Below, piece by piece: positions 60,901 to 64,000 of a DNA stretch of 64,000 nt. The position numbers and the translations under genes were made by a program. Position 1 is the stretch's first letter. Each line of letters opens with the position of its first letter. The stretch spans positions 1 through 64,000 of the forward strand of contig JASANG010000403.1 of NCBI GenBank assembly GCA_030248215.1, in the 5' to 3' direction. The notes beneath the pieces are model-generated. The model was given only the letters and a program-made list of their open reading frames with translations, searched no databases and had not been told where the DNA came from. Source of the DNA: Enoplolaimus lenunculus (Eukaryota; Nematoda; Enoplea; Enoplida; Thoracostomopsidae).

Positions 60901-63486
60901 ACAACACCACCCCCCCGCCAAATGATAGTCCTGACCAACATCCGAGTATTCTAATTTGCCTTCGGGTAACGTGTTTATTTCTAAAGTAGTTATAACCTTA
61001 CTGTAGATTGCGTGTGCGAATTGAGAATTTTTTGATAAGCGTGTCAAAGCTACTTGTGAATTTTGGGGAATTAACTAAGGGTTGATTAGTTGTGTGCTTA
61101 GGTAACCGGCAGTATTGGAAGGCGTTCCTTGGAGTGCCGACCCTCTATACTGTACCGTTGTTACACTGATATTTAGAGTTACTGCAAATTAGTAGATCAA
61201 TGACTTCGATATGATTCCTAATGCTTCGGAGATGAAAGTCGTCATGAATGTGCAGTATGTTTGTGAAATACTAAAGATGGCCATTTCATCTAAAAGTCAA
61301 ATAGATCGGCAAAACTAGAATTGAAAGTTCTAAAGTCCCAATTGCTTTTATTGTTGCTATGTTGCCTTAATGTTACGGTTTTTACCAAACCCACCAGTAC
61401 AAATTATCCATAAAATTAACGTCGTATAGATTTTGTGGGGAGAAAGTTCACCCCGGAAGGATAAATACAAGGTCGCTAATTTGTTGTTCAAAACAGGAAC
61501 TTCCGTCTAATATTCTACCTATTTGTAAACATAGCTGCCACCAGAATATATATTGCATTGGAATGTACGTACACGTAGTGTCCTGAGAAAATTGAACCGG
61601 TATTGCAGTTATAAATTTCTCTATATTTAGACAATATCCCTGTCTATATACACCTGTTCTTGTGAAACTAGGGCTGTAACTGTGCCCCTTGAGCGTATAC
61701 CTGCCGATGTCCATGCCGTGCTTATATAACCATTGTTGTGTCAAAACAAATACCGCAGTTTACTTTTATCTTTTAGCTCCCATGATTAATCAACTTGCAA
61801 CGCCAATCGCTGTTCCGTCAATAAGTAACATCTACTGCAACTGTTCGTCACACTATCAGTCTCAATGTTTGGCAGCGTATACGACACATGCGACTTGCGG
61901 TAATGCTATTATTTCGATTGCTCGGGCAACAGAACTGCCCGCTATTTTGGCTGTTTATGAACTGTATGCACGTTGCAATTCAGTCGGTGTTAAGCTGAAC
62001 AAACTTGCCGACGTGTTAAGGTGAGTATATTTCAGTCGGTGCGCACTTTGAACACTGGAATTGGGTTTTCGTGGAAAATTGCTAACAGTTGTGAGGTTTG
62101 TGCGTAGTAAATGTATGTGCGTTTTAATTTTTAAGCGTATTTTTGACGGCTGTGAACCTCTGACAAAAAATAAACCACAAAATGATTGCAGACGTATAAG
62201 CTCGCATGAAGTCGTGTTGATGATTTTGGTTTTCATCCGATTTGTATTTTTTACTTGTGGACAAAGCTGTTTTTGGTAGACACATCGAAAATAATCAACT
62301 GAAGATAATTGGAACACTTACCGTAGCGCTATACTTTTGATGGCGCCCGGCGCCGTCAGTCACCAGTACGACGCCGTCCGTTATCGTACGTCACCCGTAC
62401 GGCGTCGTCGGTCACCGTGCGCCACGGTGCGGTATCGTAGCCAAATTACGCATTTTCTATACTGTATGATGACGGACGGCGCCGTAGTGGTGTCGGTCGG
62501 CTCCGTACTACAAGTATAGCGCAAGCCTAATTCTGCTGTAGCGATGCATTGTTTTCACAGCGGGAACAGTGGCGTTTGTTATATCATTGCTTTTGGTCCT
62601 TGTCTAACTCATGGAATAAAAATTTTCAGATGCTACAAGAACGTTGAAGCAACTTGTCCGAATGCTATTAATACTGCGGTATCGGATGAATCGAACGCTG
62701 ACATTTCTGCATTGCGCGATTTCGACAAATATCTGGATAAAGCCAAGACGGTAAGAAATGATTTATCTTTTGTTTTATTACTTTTTAAAAGATAGTTTGT
62801 TATTTTATTTTTTCAACATTCTTTGTTATTTAACTTTTAAGATATTTTTTGTGATTCAAGTTTTGTCTGTGCAGGGAACAATGGTGACACATTTAGAACG
62901 AAACCAACCTGAGAAGGAATGTTTTTGCTTGAAATTGTTCAGCTAAAACAGACCACACTAAAATCAGGCGCAGTTTGCTAATTTTTTCTTAATTCACAAG
63001 TTTTGAATTTAAGGAATTGTTTGTGACTTGGAATATGCAGTAGCTTGCCTGTTTACCAGAACCGACACTTTGTATTCTCTTTTCTTCTATGATTGTGCTA
63101 CGGTATAACTATACGCACCTGTATATATGTGCCAGGCTATGAAACAGCACCATCCCCTTTACTTCCTAAGCATTTTAATGAGTTAGCTATGTATCCTGAG
63201 CAATAAAATGTTAATATGATCTGCTACTGTAACAGCTTATTGTAAGTTTTCTTCATTGGGCTTTCGCTGAACACCATTACGCAGTATTCTGGTGGCGCCG
63301 ATATTTTTTTATTCTGTTTTAGGTTAATACTCAATTTGACGTCAAGTTTGAAAATTTATTCAACATCGATTTGCCCGTTTCATACGATCAATCTTCAAGT
63401 GGAATCGTTTCGCATAGAACGCACGAGGAATTGTTTCAAATTGTGCAACAATTTTTAGCGTCAACGCAGAATATTGTTGGTAACAG
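18804..63486 (+). CDS. Giant secreted/cell-surface mosaic protein, Bark/Anakonda-like N-terminal half (partial, 40 exons)
   Basis: Forty exons chain in one reading frame with agreeing splice phases, giving about 2,507 codons, still open at the right edge. Order of parts (approximate residues): signal peptide 1-28; Cys-containing region and basic furin-like motif to 202; beta-helix start 203-288; SRCR 289-390 with six Cys; beta-helix 398-786; second beta-helix 800-1265; about six EGF repeats 1270-1495; TIG-like 1500-1592; EGF 1600-1630; cadherin/Ig-like 1640-1727; CARDB-like and carboxypeptidase-regulatory-like beta-sandwiches 1727-2331; Cys-containing unrecognised part after that. SRCR inside beta-helix is the plan of Drosophila Bark beetle/Anakonda, which organises tricellular junctions; a role in cell contacts is inference. 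No membrane segment is reached before the window ends. An ATG at 18789 is in frame but absent from the left copy, so 18804 (AACATGG context) is preferred. Confidence 0.85.
18995..19240. repeat. ~125-bp tandem duplication in intron 1
   Basis: Two adjacent copies of a unit holding CTTCTCCTTGGAGCACCCAA (a short palindrome) and TCTTAGTGGAAAA. Mirrored at about 1090-1335, so it predates the inverted duplication. Confidence 0.85.
19571..19676 (+). CDS. Exon 2
   Basis: Acceptor TATTTCAG, reads VLPSHDNNEVVLINF and on to a pair of Cys (QCVSGISISC), ends at donor GTAAG with two bases carried. Duplicated at 643-748. Confidence 0.88.
20227..20516. mobile_element. Fold-back MITE, GCAAGTT family
   Basis: Begins CCTATTCACATGTG and ends CACTTGTGAATAGGG, with inner inverted motifs CTTGCAGCTGCAA, so most of the element folds on itself. 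Related copies at 25951-26220 and 27030-27155. Its first ~95 bp are mirrored at window bases 1-95. Confidence 0.8.
20547..20643 (+). CDS. Exon 3
   Basis: Acceptor TTTGCAG; completes the split codon to Lys, then VLYKCRSTSAWIAMP, ends before GTAAG in phase 0. Lies beyond the part of the duplication visible here. Confidence 0.85.
21288..21472. mobile_element. MITE with CGACAATTTGTCG palindromes, in intron 3
   Basis: Left end ACGACAATTTGTCGCCCGAC and right end GTCGGGTGACGAATTGTCAT are inverted copies. The motif CGACAATTTGTCG, itself a perfect palindrome, repeats near the left end. Middle holds a CTTAGG-like run. A partial relative lies at 22068-22210 and another inside each palindrome arm (about 8000-8115 and 12185-12350). 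Confidence 0.7.
21694..21994 (+). CDS. Exon 4: Cys pair and basic furin-like motif
   Basis: Acceptor CTTTTAG, phase 0. Three Cys (ASCDIS, VIECSS, SACNVS), then a basic stretch KRRRVRRQIER at about residues 168-178 that fits a proprotein-convertase R-x-x-R site. Donor GTTTG; one base carried. Confidence 0.85.
22919..23068 (+). CDS. Exon 5: beta-helix N-terminal strand
   Basis: GGRLIKDLRLEPAH, then VLRDLVVERGITLTIEPGCT, the usual opening of an animal parallel beta-helix (x-LTIEPG-x-x-I). Donor GTATG; one base carried. Confidence 0.88.
23489..23596 (+). CDS. Exon 6: beta-helix rung (LVANGTRDRPI)
   Basis: GQLVANGTRDRPILLNS then WHGLIF, the G-x-L-x-A-x-G-T-x-x-x-P-I motif of beta-helix proteins. 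The same motif recurs in exon 16. One base carried. Confidence 0.88.
23979..24119 (+). CDS. Exon 7: SRCR domain, first half
   Basis: DLRLAHSSSGTEGYLSWYDG, then RWTLVCNSDWDEVTDAAVAC and RQMGFE, matching the SRCR pattern W-x-x-VC-x-x-x-W-x-x-x-x-A-x-VAC-RQ-x-GF. Ends after GAAC before GTATG. Confidence 0.9.
24165..24385. mobile_element. Fold-back element ending CATTTGAGAATATGG, intron 7
   Basis: Ends in GCTATATACATTTGAGAATA, with a weaker inverted partner near 24170. Better-preserved relatives are at 26481-26631 and 37566-37775. Confidence 0.45.
24683..24868 (+). CDS. Exon 8: SRCR domain, second half
   Basis: HAVPSVPQ then IQCRGPELRLLECKTDV, ETCPGPVTIAC. Four Cys here plus two in exon 7 give six, as in group A SRCR domains. 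One base carried into exon 9 across a 1.9-kb intron. Confidence 0.9.
25951..26220. mobile_element. Fold-back MITE, GCAAGTT family, in intron 8
   Basis: CCTATTCACACGTGCAAGTT at one end and AACTTGCACGTGCGAATAGC at the other are inverted copies. Internal sequence matches 20227-20516. Confidence 0.82.
26481..26631. mobile_element. Fold-back MITE, intron 8
   Basis: ATTATCAAATGTGTGTAGCG at the left mirrors GCTATACGCATTTGAGAATA at the right, about 150 bp apart. Confidence 0.65.
26780..26880 (+). CDS. Exon 9: beta-helix
   Basis: DRPNSVISWVNVTNTISGIQ, ends VVTSK in phase 0 before GTAGG. Short exon between two repeat-rich introns. Confidence 0.85.
27030..27155. mobile_element. Internally deleted GCAAGTT fold-back MITE in intron 9
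   Basis: Retains TTTTGCGACGAGAACTTTCA at the left and GCACGTGTGAATAGGGTTTA at the right, but only ~125 bp. Confidence 0.6.
27432..27662 (+). CDS. Exon 10: beta-helix
   Basis: NSLTNGFTVNTHFMDQ, then HNRGYGISMN and NKFVVENAIASSSGKSGIRI, typical N-x-F-x-x-N rungs. Phase 0 both ends. Confidence 0.87.
28076..28213. mobile_element. GC-rich fold-back MITE, intron 10
   Basis: Ends TAGGGTGACGTTATACTTGT and AAAGTATAGCGGCAGCCTTA are inverted repeats. The middle forms a hairpin (GCTATCGCACGTGAG against GCGTACGATAGC). Strongly GC-rich against its surroundings. Confidence 0.8.
28461..28749 (+). CDS. Exon 11: beta-helix
   Basis: VEIRKTAAFLNGHNGFESRL, later FAFERNRIWENYNGAIQT, a regular rung. One base carried. 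Confidence 0.87.
29315..29494 (+). CDS. Exon 12: beta-helix
   Basis: GFLEDARIEIRENNFWKNYR and MVIERNTFLHNMAATVRNNS, two rungs of N-x-F/W-x-x-N type. One base carried. Confidence 0.87.
29868..30022. mobile_element. CTTAGG-array MITE in intron 12
   Basis: Same inverted ends (CCATGTTACTCTAAGGGACG and GCCCCTTAAAGTAACATTGG) around CGCTTAGGCTTAGGCTAAGG. An independent insertion of the family in the arms. Confidence 0.8.
30447..30812 (+). CDS. Exon 13: end of first beta-helix (NYWNT motif)
   Basis: AETVPADSKIAISSNVFREN, then EHNVFRGNLCPVVIY, then ARYNYWNTHAASDIEKRICD. I end it at CCAG|GTATT because only that donor joins exon 14 in frame, giving AELLP followed by VIYQPYM. The frame stays open to 30960, where a stronger GTAAG donor sits, but its phase does not fit exon 14. 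Confidence 0.82.
31133..31403 (+). mobile_element. TTAA-flanked MITE carrying a tRNA-like segment, copy A
   Basis: Bounded by TTAA on both sides, with ends CCGTTTCACTCATAGAG and TATTCATGTGAGAAATAG. TTAA target and short terminal repeats fit the piggyBac type. Inside, at about 31289-31352, is a tRNA-like stretch with A-box-like TATAGTTCAGTGG and a decayed B box (GGATGGAATCTT). Confidence 0.72.
31605..31767 (+). CDS. Exon 14: linker between beta-helices
   Basis: VIYQPYMESDAMDKEVLQPH, ends HYKVQHSLLV. The YQPYM segment after NYWNT parallels YIPFL after NYWNT in exons 18-19, marking an internal duplication. Two bases carried. Confidence 0.85.
31985..32083. mobile_element. GC-rich fold-back MITE, truncated, intron 14
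   Basis: Right end AAAAAGTATAGCGCTACCCT is clear, preceded by CACCGTCCGTCACCCGCGAC. The left end is poorly preserved. Confidence 0.6.
32759..32832 (+). CDS. Exon 15: second beta-helix start
   Basis: AGTTMTIEPGVELRFGKGKG, the same TIEPG opening as exon 5. One base carried. Confidence 0.87.
33191..33283 (+). CDS. Exon 16: second beta-helix (LMANGTKDAPI)
   Basis: GRLMANGTKDAPIVFTSDNR then WMGVMLENK, a direct parallel of exon 6. One base carried. Confidence 0.88.
33483..33620 (+). CDS. Exon 17: second beta-helix
   Basis: DASSILEYVVIRGAVHGITL then GTYADGVVITDQS. ASSILEYVVIRG is the classic second rung after a TIEPG opening. One base carried. Confidence 0.87.
33685..33955 (-). mobile_element. 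TTAA-flanked MITE carrying a tRNA-like segment, copy B
   Basis: TTAA at 33685-33688 and 33952-33955; ends CCCTTTCTCACATGAATA and, inverted, CACCTTCTCACATTGAGT. On the minus strand it carries GCTCCTATAGCTCAGTGGTT and GGAGCTCGAATCCTAGC, good A and B boxes. Copies A and B also share CCACAAGACGT and the end sequence AAAATATTCATGTGAGAAA. Confidence 0.78.
34516..35483 (+). CDS. Exon 18: long second beta-helix exon
   Basis: Largest exon, 968 bases, one open frame. Begins GPKVDFGGTRVILPRVNGIT and holds many rungs (SISNFLFVNNTASAL, ITQNEFKNNSNVV, IYANQFMRNRGEY, INYNRFEDNLAV). Ends ATDNYWNTNRRFQVENQIL then STRGK in phase 0. Confidence 0.92.
35966..36188 (+). CDS. Exon 19: EGF repeats 1-2
   Basis: ADYIPFLTQTLSESC, then two EGF units with C-x-G-H-G-x-C and C-x-C-x-x-G-Y-x-G-x-x-C. 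One base carried. Confidence 0.9.
36620..36730 (+). CDS. Exon 20: EGF repeat
   Basis: GWSGLSCEIPSCDELNSCNG, HGSCVSLNECECFQGYTG. Phase 1 at both ends, a shuffling-compatible EGF exon. Confidence 0.9.
37430..37543 (+). CDS. Exon 21: EGF repeat
   Basis: GQSCLETAAVHTFKCPNDCS, DHGTCNEDGVCECYSYWTG. Phase 1 both ends. Confidence 0.9.
37566..37775. mobile_element. Fold-back MITE, intron 21
   Basis: CATTCTCGAATGCGTGTAGC mirrors GCTATACATATTTGAGAATA about 205 bp apart; same family as 26481-26631. Confidence 0.65.
38218..38262. repeat. (AT)n tract ending at exon 22 acceptor
   Basis: ATATATAT run directly abutting TTACAG of exon 22; length variation here could affect splicing. Confidence 0.85.
38264..38455 (+). 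CDS. Exon 22: EGF repeats
   Basis: GVSCSEKQACPNNCSNLGTC, then NGECSCVANITGPAC and ACGHSCNHGECYITT. Acceptor lies directly after an (AT)n tract. Ends before GTTAG, one base carried. Confidence 0.88.
38797..38959 (+). CDS. Exon 23: last EGF of the first block, TIG-like domain start
   Basis: KECICRNGWAGPRCLNCVGE, then PRVLSLIPSKIS and KFIYVVGLNFP, an IPT/TIG-type strand pattern (x-G-x-NF). Two bases carried. Confidence 0.85.
39422..39599 (+). CDS. Exon 24: TIG-like domain
   Basis: PENDKYFCKFGDTV, WLDRRTVRCQIPTDATS: the C-x-FG ... x-V-x-C-x-x-P signature of TIG domains. Ends GSVG before GTAAGC, phase 0. Confidence 0.87.
40193..40282 (+). CDS. Exon 25: EGF-like
   Basis: ILFSIYEDCSTIPCSKNSLG, CLFGKCVCER; completes as an EGF with GFTGDHC of exon 26. 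Phase 0 both ends. Confidence 0.87.
40905..41030 (+). CDS. Exon 26: EGF end and Ig/cadherin-like start
   Basis: GFTGDHCSANVSRPNIDTLF, then VVEGEPYQVLLRSK. Phase 0. Confidence 0.87.
41344..41531 (+). CDS. Exon 27: cadherin/putative-Ig-like domain
   Basis: IRWSLTAGPPGMFIEPATGL, LTWPYPIGSEEPYEIRVVAH, VTWKLHVPV: the x-L-x-x-x-P-x-G-M-x-I-x-x-x-TG-x-x-x-W plan of the putative-Ig/cadherin-like family. Two bases carried. Confidence 0.88.
42289..42423 (+). CDS. Exon 28: beta-sandwich part
   Basis: TYDVVLDRITTEASGATVHS, FLITGRVTGKGSG. No specific family recognised. Two bases carried. Confidence 0.83.
43496..43604 (+). CDS. Exon 29: beta-sandwich part
   Basis: IYINGTLASTQTVTSNEDGT, FELKYYLIDSSGELAA. 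Together with exon 28 resembles an Ig-like fold (strand, NG, T-x-x-DG-x-F). Phase 0. Confidence 0.83.
43868..44010. mobile_element. GC-rich fold-back MITE, intron 29
   Basis: TTTAGGATAGCGCTAAACTT at the left and ACAAGTATAGCGCAACCATT at the right, with CCGTCCGTCGTC-type interior. Confidence 0.7.
44298..44498 (+). CDS. Exon 30: CARDB-like domain
   Basis: VATHPGNAVDPNESVPLTAL, then IIKIPVILSNNGREILDGIF, the V-x-x-x-N-x-G pattern of CARDB/NEW3-type sandwiches. Phase 0. Confidence 0.83.
44535..44672. mobile_element. GC-rich fold-back MITE, intron 30, first
   Basis: Right end AAAAAGTATAGTGTCTCCCT; interior CGCGTATGATATTGCGCGGT matches the family hairpin. Left end less certain. Confidence 0.6.
44876..45122. 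mobile_element. GC-rich fold-back MITE, intron 30, second and longest
   Basis: TTAAAGTGACGCTATTCTTA to GACAAGTATGCCGCCACCCT. Interior has tandem CACCGTCCGTCACCGTGCG-like units and the hairpin GCGGTATCGCACGCAAATTA / CACGTACGATACCG. Confidence 0.8.
45213..45354 (+). CDS. Exon 31
   Basis: ILTPKRHLTEVTLTSEDDDS, FVIVQSITDDFKG. Probably completes the exon 30 sandwich. One base carried. Confidence 0.8.
45994..46154 (+). CDS. Exon 32
   Basis: GGPITYQISSSNGATNTFTV then VVFYPYSNGVFAIAQ. Acceptor TTTTAG followed by GGGGGCCC. Phase 0 at end. Confidence 0.8.
46171..46565. mobile_element. hAT-type MITE in intron 32
   Basis: Ends CAAGGGCAGATCCAGG and TCTGGATCCGCCACTG are inverted, flanked by TCTATTAC and TCTATTTAC. 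An internal GGGCGGATCCAGCAGAAATC at about 46403 suggests a second nested copy. Confidence 0.72.
46926..47168 (+). CDS. Exon 33: CARDB-like domain
   Basis: VLLSNVGGKDATNLSLVNLQ, KLKPGQVLPLLLGVSNLSPN. With exon 32 forms a second x-V-x-L-SN-x-G sandwich. Phase 0. Confidence 0.84.
47175..47475 (-). mobile_element. TTAA MITE with tRNA-like segment, copy C, interrupted
   Basis: Starts TTAATATATACTTTCTTACA and CATGAATATTTTCTA as in copies A and B. On the minus strand the tRNA-like part has TAGTCGAGTGGTGAT and a perfect B box GGTTCGAACCC, split by a 166-bp hAT-type insertion. The far end is not clear. Confidence 0.62.
47278..47443. mobile_element. hAT-type MITE nested in the tRNA-like segment
   Basis: 166 bp, starting CAGGCCCGTAACCAGC and ending GGCTACGGGTCCG as inverted ends. 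It is flanked by perfect 8-bp direct repeats ATCACCAC (47270-47277 and 47444-47451), the hAT target-duplication length. Confidence 0.85.
47656..47830 (+). CDS. Exon 34
   Basis: IHNISPILPSQSNISLTTSA, NWTIVVINTASGSP. Open in the required phase; acceptor TATGACAG is less ideal than its neighbours. One base carried. Confidence 0.75.
48080..48172. repeat. 18-bp tandem repeat in intron 34
   Basis: Five units of TGGATGATTCATAATTTT. The 18-base unit keeps a frame open on both strands, but it lies in an intron. Confidence 0.92.
49408..49664 (+). CDS. Exon 35: carboxypeptidase-regulatory-like domain
   Basis: GTPVTISNLSTGTYSISVFN, KTVVVAPGQKHISLTLP: the L-x-x-G-x-Y-x-x-x-x-x-x-x-G plan of carboxypeptidase-regulatory-like sandwiches. 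Phase 0 at end. Confidence 0.85.
49857..50021 (+). CDS. Exon 36: CARDB-like domain
   Basis: DIQFPLAIYPNHISTNETDN, VVQVVLKNIGPDPITNIRLS: third V-x-x-x-N-x-G sandwich. Phase 0. Confidence 0.84.
50687..50912 (+). CDS. Exon 37
   Basis: NTLPFYIGPNQTAILTVISK, later NSSSDFNSGSGICE. Donor GTTTG; one base carried into exon 38 across the 10.9-kb repeat-filled intron. Confidence 0.84.
51085..54465 (-). mobile_element. Pogo/Tigger-type DNA transposon
   Basis: Limits are set by subterminal motifs around the transposase gene: CCAAAGTGCGGCAC at 51084-51098 and, inverted, TTAAAGTGCGACA near 54455, with another AAAGTGCGACA near 54410. Terminal inverted repeats and a TA duplication were not pinned down, so the outer edges are approximate. 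Confidence 0.55.
51754..54239 (-). pseudogene. Pogo-like transposase: H3-tail-like N-terminus, psq HTH, DDE domain, PHD-like finger
   Basis: Reads leftward from ATG at 54239. First exon (54239-54033) starts MARMKQTSRKKRPK, runs to KSGSASKKPH, then (one base out of frame at a run of A) KWSEKNMLAAVASCINSIEN. An apparent intron (donor GTAGAT, acceptor TCTAG at 53776) joins in phase to GQPNYRENSRKYDVKVDSLR-RRV, a psq-type helix-turn-helix. Catalytic motifs follow: LLYNADKTE, TSTLIGCCSAAGHFIPSMII, LDGHGCHTRNL and LQPLDVGVY, the acidic residues of the pogo DDD family. The tail is acidic, then lysine-rich, then a zinc finger WICAVCNGVYF...WIQCTDCQKWQHELC (C-x2-C, C-x2-C, H-x2-C). Shifts near 53328, 53005, 52900, 52760 and 51960 and some stops make it inactive as read. 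It lies antisense to the host gene. Confidence 0.8.
54640..56395 (+). mobile_element. CR1/L2-like LINE, 5' part only
   Basis: Non-LTR retrotransposon inserted in host sense direction. It has the N-terminal 2A-like motif, PHD-like finger and apurinic endonuclease, then stops at the beginning of the reverse transcriptase, where a C-rich block takes over. GC content is clearly higher than surrounding introns. No 3' end or target duplication is visible. Confidence 0.78.
54702..56395 (+). pseudogene. LINE ORF: 2A-like motif, PHD finger, AP endonuclease
   Basis: From MVPMESAKDRRSP, residues ~46-55 read RARIEQNPGP, close to the 2A core (D-x-E-x-NPGP) known at the start of some non-LTR elements, though Asp is replaced by Arg. 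Next WFCSVCKGV...VQCNNCSNWCHMKC, a short PHD-type zinc finger. An in-frame TAG at 55008-55010 separates this from the endonuclease, which continues in the same frame: LQININGISNKVDRL, VQETKLS, IVSIYIPPHSS, LGDVNAHHADW, SPDISL, SDHVPITI, all the expected metal- and substrate-binding motifs. It ends in ...SFTESQITTAIKATGPG, where RT motif 1 should start. Confidence 0.85.
56396..57222. other. ~0.8-kb C-rich, nearly G- and T-poor block
   Basis: From just after GGGCACGGGGACG the + strand becomes runs of C broken by A, with few T and almost no G, ending abruptly at the LTR start. The open frames through it (proline-rich on +, glycine-rich on -) are only by-products of composition. It replaces the LINE's reverse transcriptase. 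Likely a consensus or assembly error, possibly real low-complexity DNA. Confidence 0.85.
57223..58650 (+). repeat. 5' LTR
   Basis: Starts TGCTATGAAGGGGATAATCA and ends CTGTACCGTTGTTACA. Contains a short GTT run and a TATA-like GAGTATAAAAGTGG at about 58018-58031 that may be its promoter. Confidence 0.88.
58653..58672 (+). promoter_or_regulatory. Primer-binding site, tRNA-Gln
   Basis: TGGAGGTCCCACCGAGATTT, two bases after the 5' LTR, is the complement of the conserved 3' end of eukaryotic tRNA-Gln (AATCTCGGTGGGACCT plus CCA). Confidence 0.85.
59793..61165 (+). repeat. 3' LTR
   Basis: Starts TGTTATGAAGGGGATAATCA, ends CTGTACCGTTGTTACA. A purine-rich AGGTGGTGAGAG directly before it fits a polypurine tract. 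GTT run is longer than in the 5' copy. Confidence 0.88.
61777..62020 (+). CDS. Exon 38
   Basis: APMINQLATPIAVPSISNIY, CNCSSHYQSQCLAAYTTHAT, a Cys-containing segment of unknown family. Fits exon 37 in phase (ICE-A). Two bases carried. Confidence 0.84.
62316..62529. mobile_element. GC-rich fold-back MITE, intron 38
   Basis: CTTACCGTAGCGCTATACTT and ACAAGTATAGCGCAAGCCTA as inverted ends; interior GACGCCGTCCG-type repeats and GGTGCGGTATCGTAGCCAAA. Confidence 0.8.
62630..62750 (+). CDS. Exon 39
   Basis: RCYKNVEATCPNAINTAVSD, FDKYLDKAKT. Phase 0 at end before GTAAG. Confidence 0.82.
63323..63486 (+). CDS. Exon 40 (last visible)
   Basis: VNTQFDVKFENLFNIDLPVS, ends ASTQNIVGNR/S before GTACT with two bases carried, so at least one more exon lies beyond the window. 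Confidence 0.8.
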
Positions 63487-64000
63487 GTACTAATTTGTTC
63501 GTTTAAGCTTAAGGATATGCATTATTTGTTCGTTGAAAATTAAGAACTTTACGTCAATGTATAGAACAGTGTTGTAACAGTAGTATAAGCATATTCCTAA
63601 TCCTATGTCTAATCCTTAACGTCAGTTTAAGCCTAACGCGGGGTCCACGTTATAACCGGTGAAGCACGGAACACGTTTTATCCCATGTTGATTCGACGTC
63701 AACATAAATTATTGGAATATAAATAGCATGTATTACGACAATGTGAATGTATAACATGATATTGGCTTACAAACTACTGAGGTCAACCGATCACCGTATA
63801 CACAATAGCCATTTGTCATATGATACCACGTTATATGTATGCGAATATTACATGATATTACAAATTTCTACTAAATATCATTCCGGCGTGAACTTTTGCG
63901 GGTGTAACTCTGTGAAAATGTGCACTTAACGGAAAATCAATACTGTTAACATTTATCAATTATTTTCTTTCACTCTTTACAACACACAGTATCACACGGG
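63487..64000 (+). other. Start of intron 40
   Basis: No coding exon seen. A short CCTAAG/CTTAAC run at about 63570-63640 belongs to the CTTAGG-type repeats. Confidence 0.5.

Larger units (their letters stand above)
57223..61165. mobile_element. Short LTR element (non-autonomous type), tRNA-Gln primed
   Basis: Two long direct repeats (57223-58650 and 59793-61165) beginning TG and ending TTACA flank a 1.1-kb interior. Interior starts with a primer-binding site matching tRNA-Gln. No recognisable gag or pol; a 106-codon frame with a hydrophobic start (58761-59081) is of unknown meaning. The repeats are nearly identical over most of their length, so insertion looks recent. No matching target duplication seen (left flank is the C-rich block, right flank CTGAT). 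Confidence 0.85.
50913..61776 (+). other. Intron 37, a 10.9-kb nest of transposons
   Basis: Contains the pogo-like element, LINE, C-rich block and LTR element listed separately. The remaining parts (50913-51080, 54470-54640, 61166-61776) show nothing recognisable. All other introns are under 2 kb. Confidence 0.8.

Overview
This is animal (metazoan) nuclear DNA. It is AT-rich, with short exons, GT-AG introns of 0.2-1.9 kb, dense MITEs, a PHD-bearing LINE, a pogo-type transposon and an LTR element. The domain set (SRCR, parallel beta-helix, EGF) is animal. I cannot fix the phylum. The many degenerate CTTAGG/TTAGGC hexamers look like nematode telomere repeat, but they sit inside MITEs and are not good evidence for a nematode.

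Layout. Positions 1-20320 are a large, nearly perfect inverted duplication: left arm 1-9037, spacer 9038-11281, right arm 11282-20320. The left arm runs off the window, so the real arms may be longer. The spacer holds two opposed arrays of an ~81-bp minisatellite around ~500 bp of unique sequence. Each arm carries ~7.5 kb of upstream DNA plus exons 1 and 2 of the same gene, arranged head to head and pointing outward.

From 18804 to the right edge runs one very large gene on the + strand. I could place 40 exons whose splice phases all agree, giving about 2,507 codons, still open at the window end. The product has a signal peptide, a basic region with a furin-like motif, a beta-helix start, one SRCR domain, more beta-helix, a second beta-helix, about six EGF-like repeats, a TIG-like domain, another EGF, cadherin/Ig-like and CARDB-like beta-sandwiches, and an unrecognised Cys-containing part. 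The beta-helix/SRCR half recalls Drosophila Bark beetle/Anakonda, a tricellular-junction protein; the rest does not obviously match it.

Its introns hold several MITE families: a GC-rich fold-back family, a GCAAGTT fold-back family, a CTTAGG-array MITE, hAT-type MITEs and a TTAA-flanked element carrying a tRNA-like segment. Intron 37 (50913-61776, 10.9 kb) holds, in order, a pogo-like transposon (minus strand) whose protein begins like the histone H3 tail and ends in a PHD-like finger, a CR1-type LINE cut off at the start of its reverse transcriptase, an ~0.8-kb almost pure C/A block that is probably a sequencing or assembly artefact, and a young-looking LTR element with no recognisable gag or pol. 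Exons 37 and 38 still join in phase across all of this.
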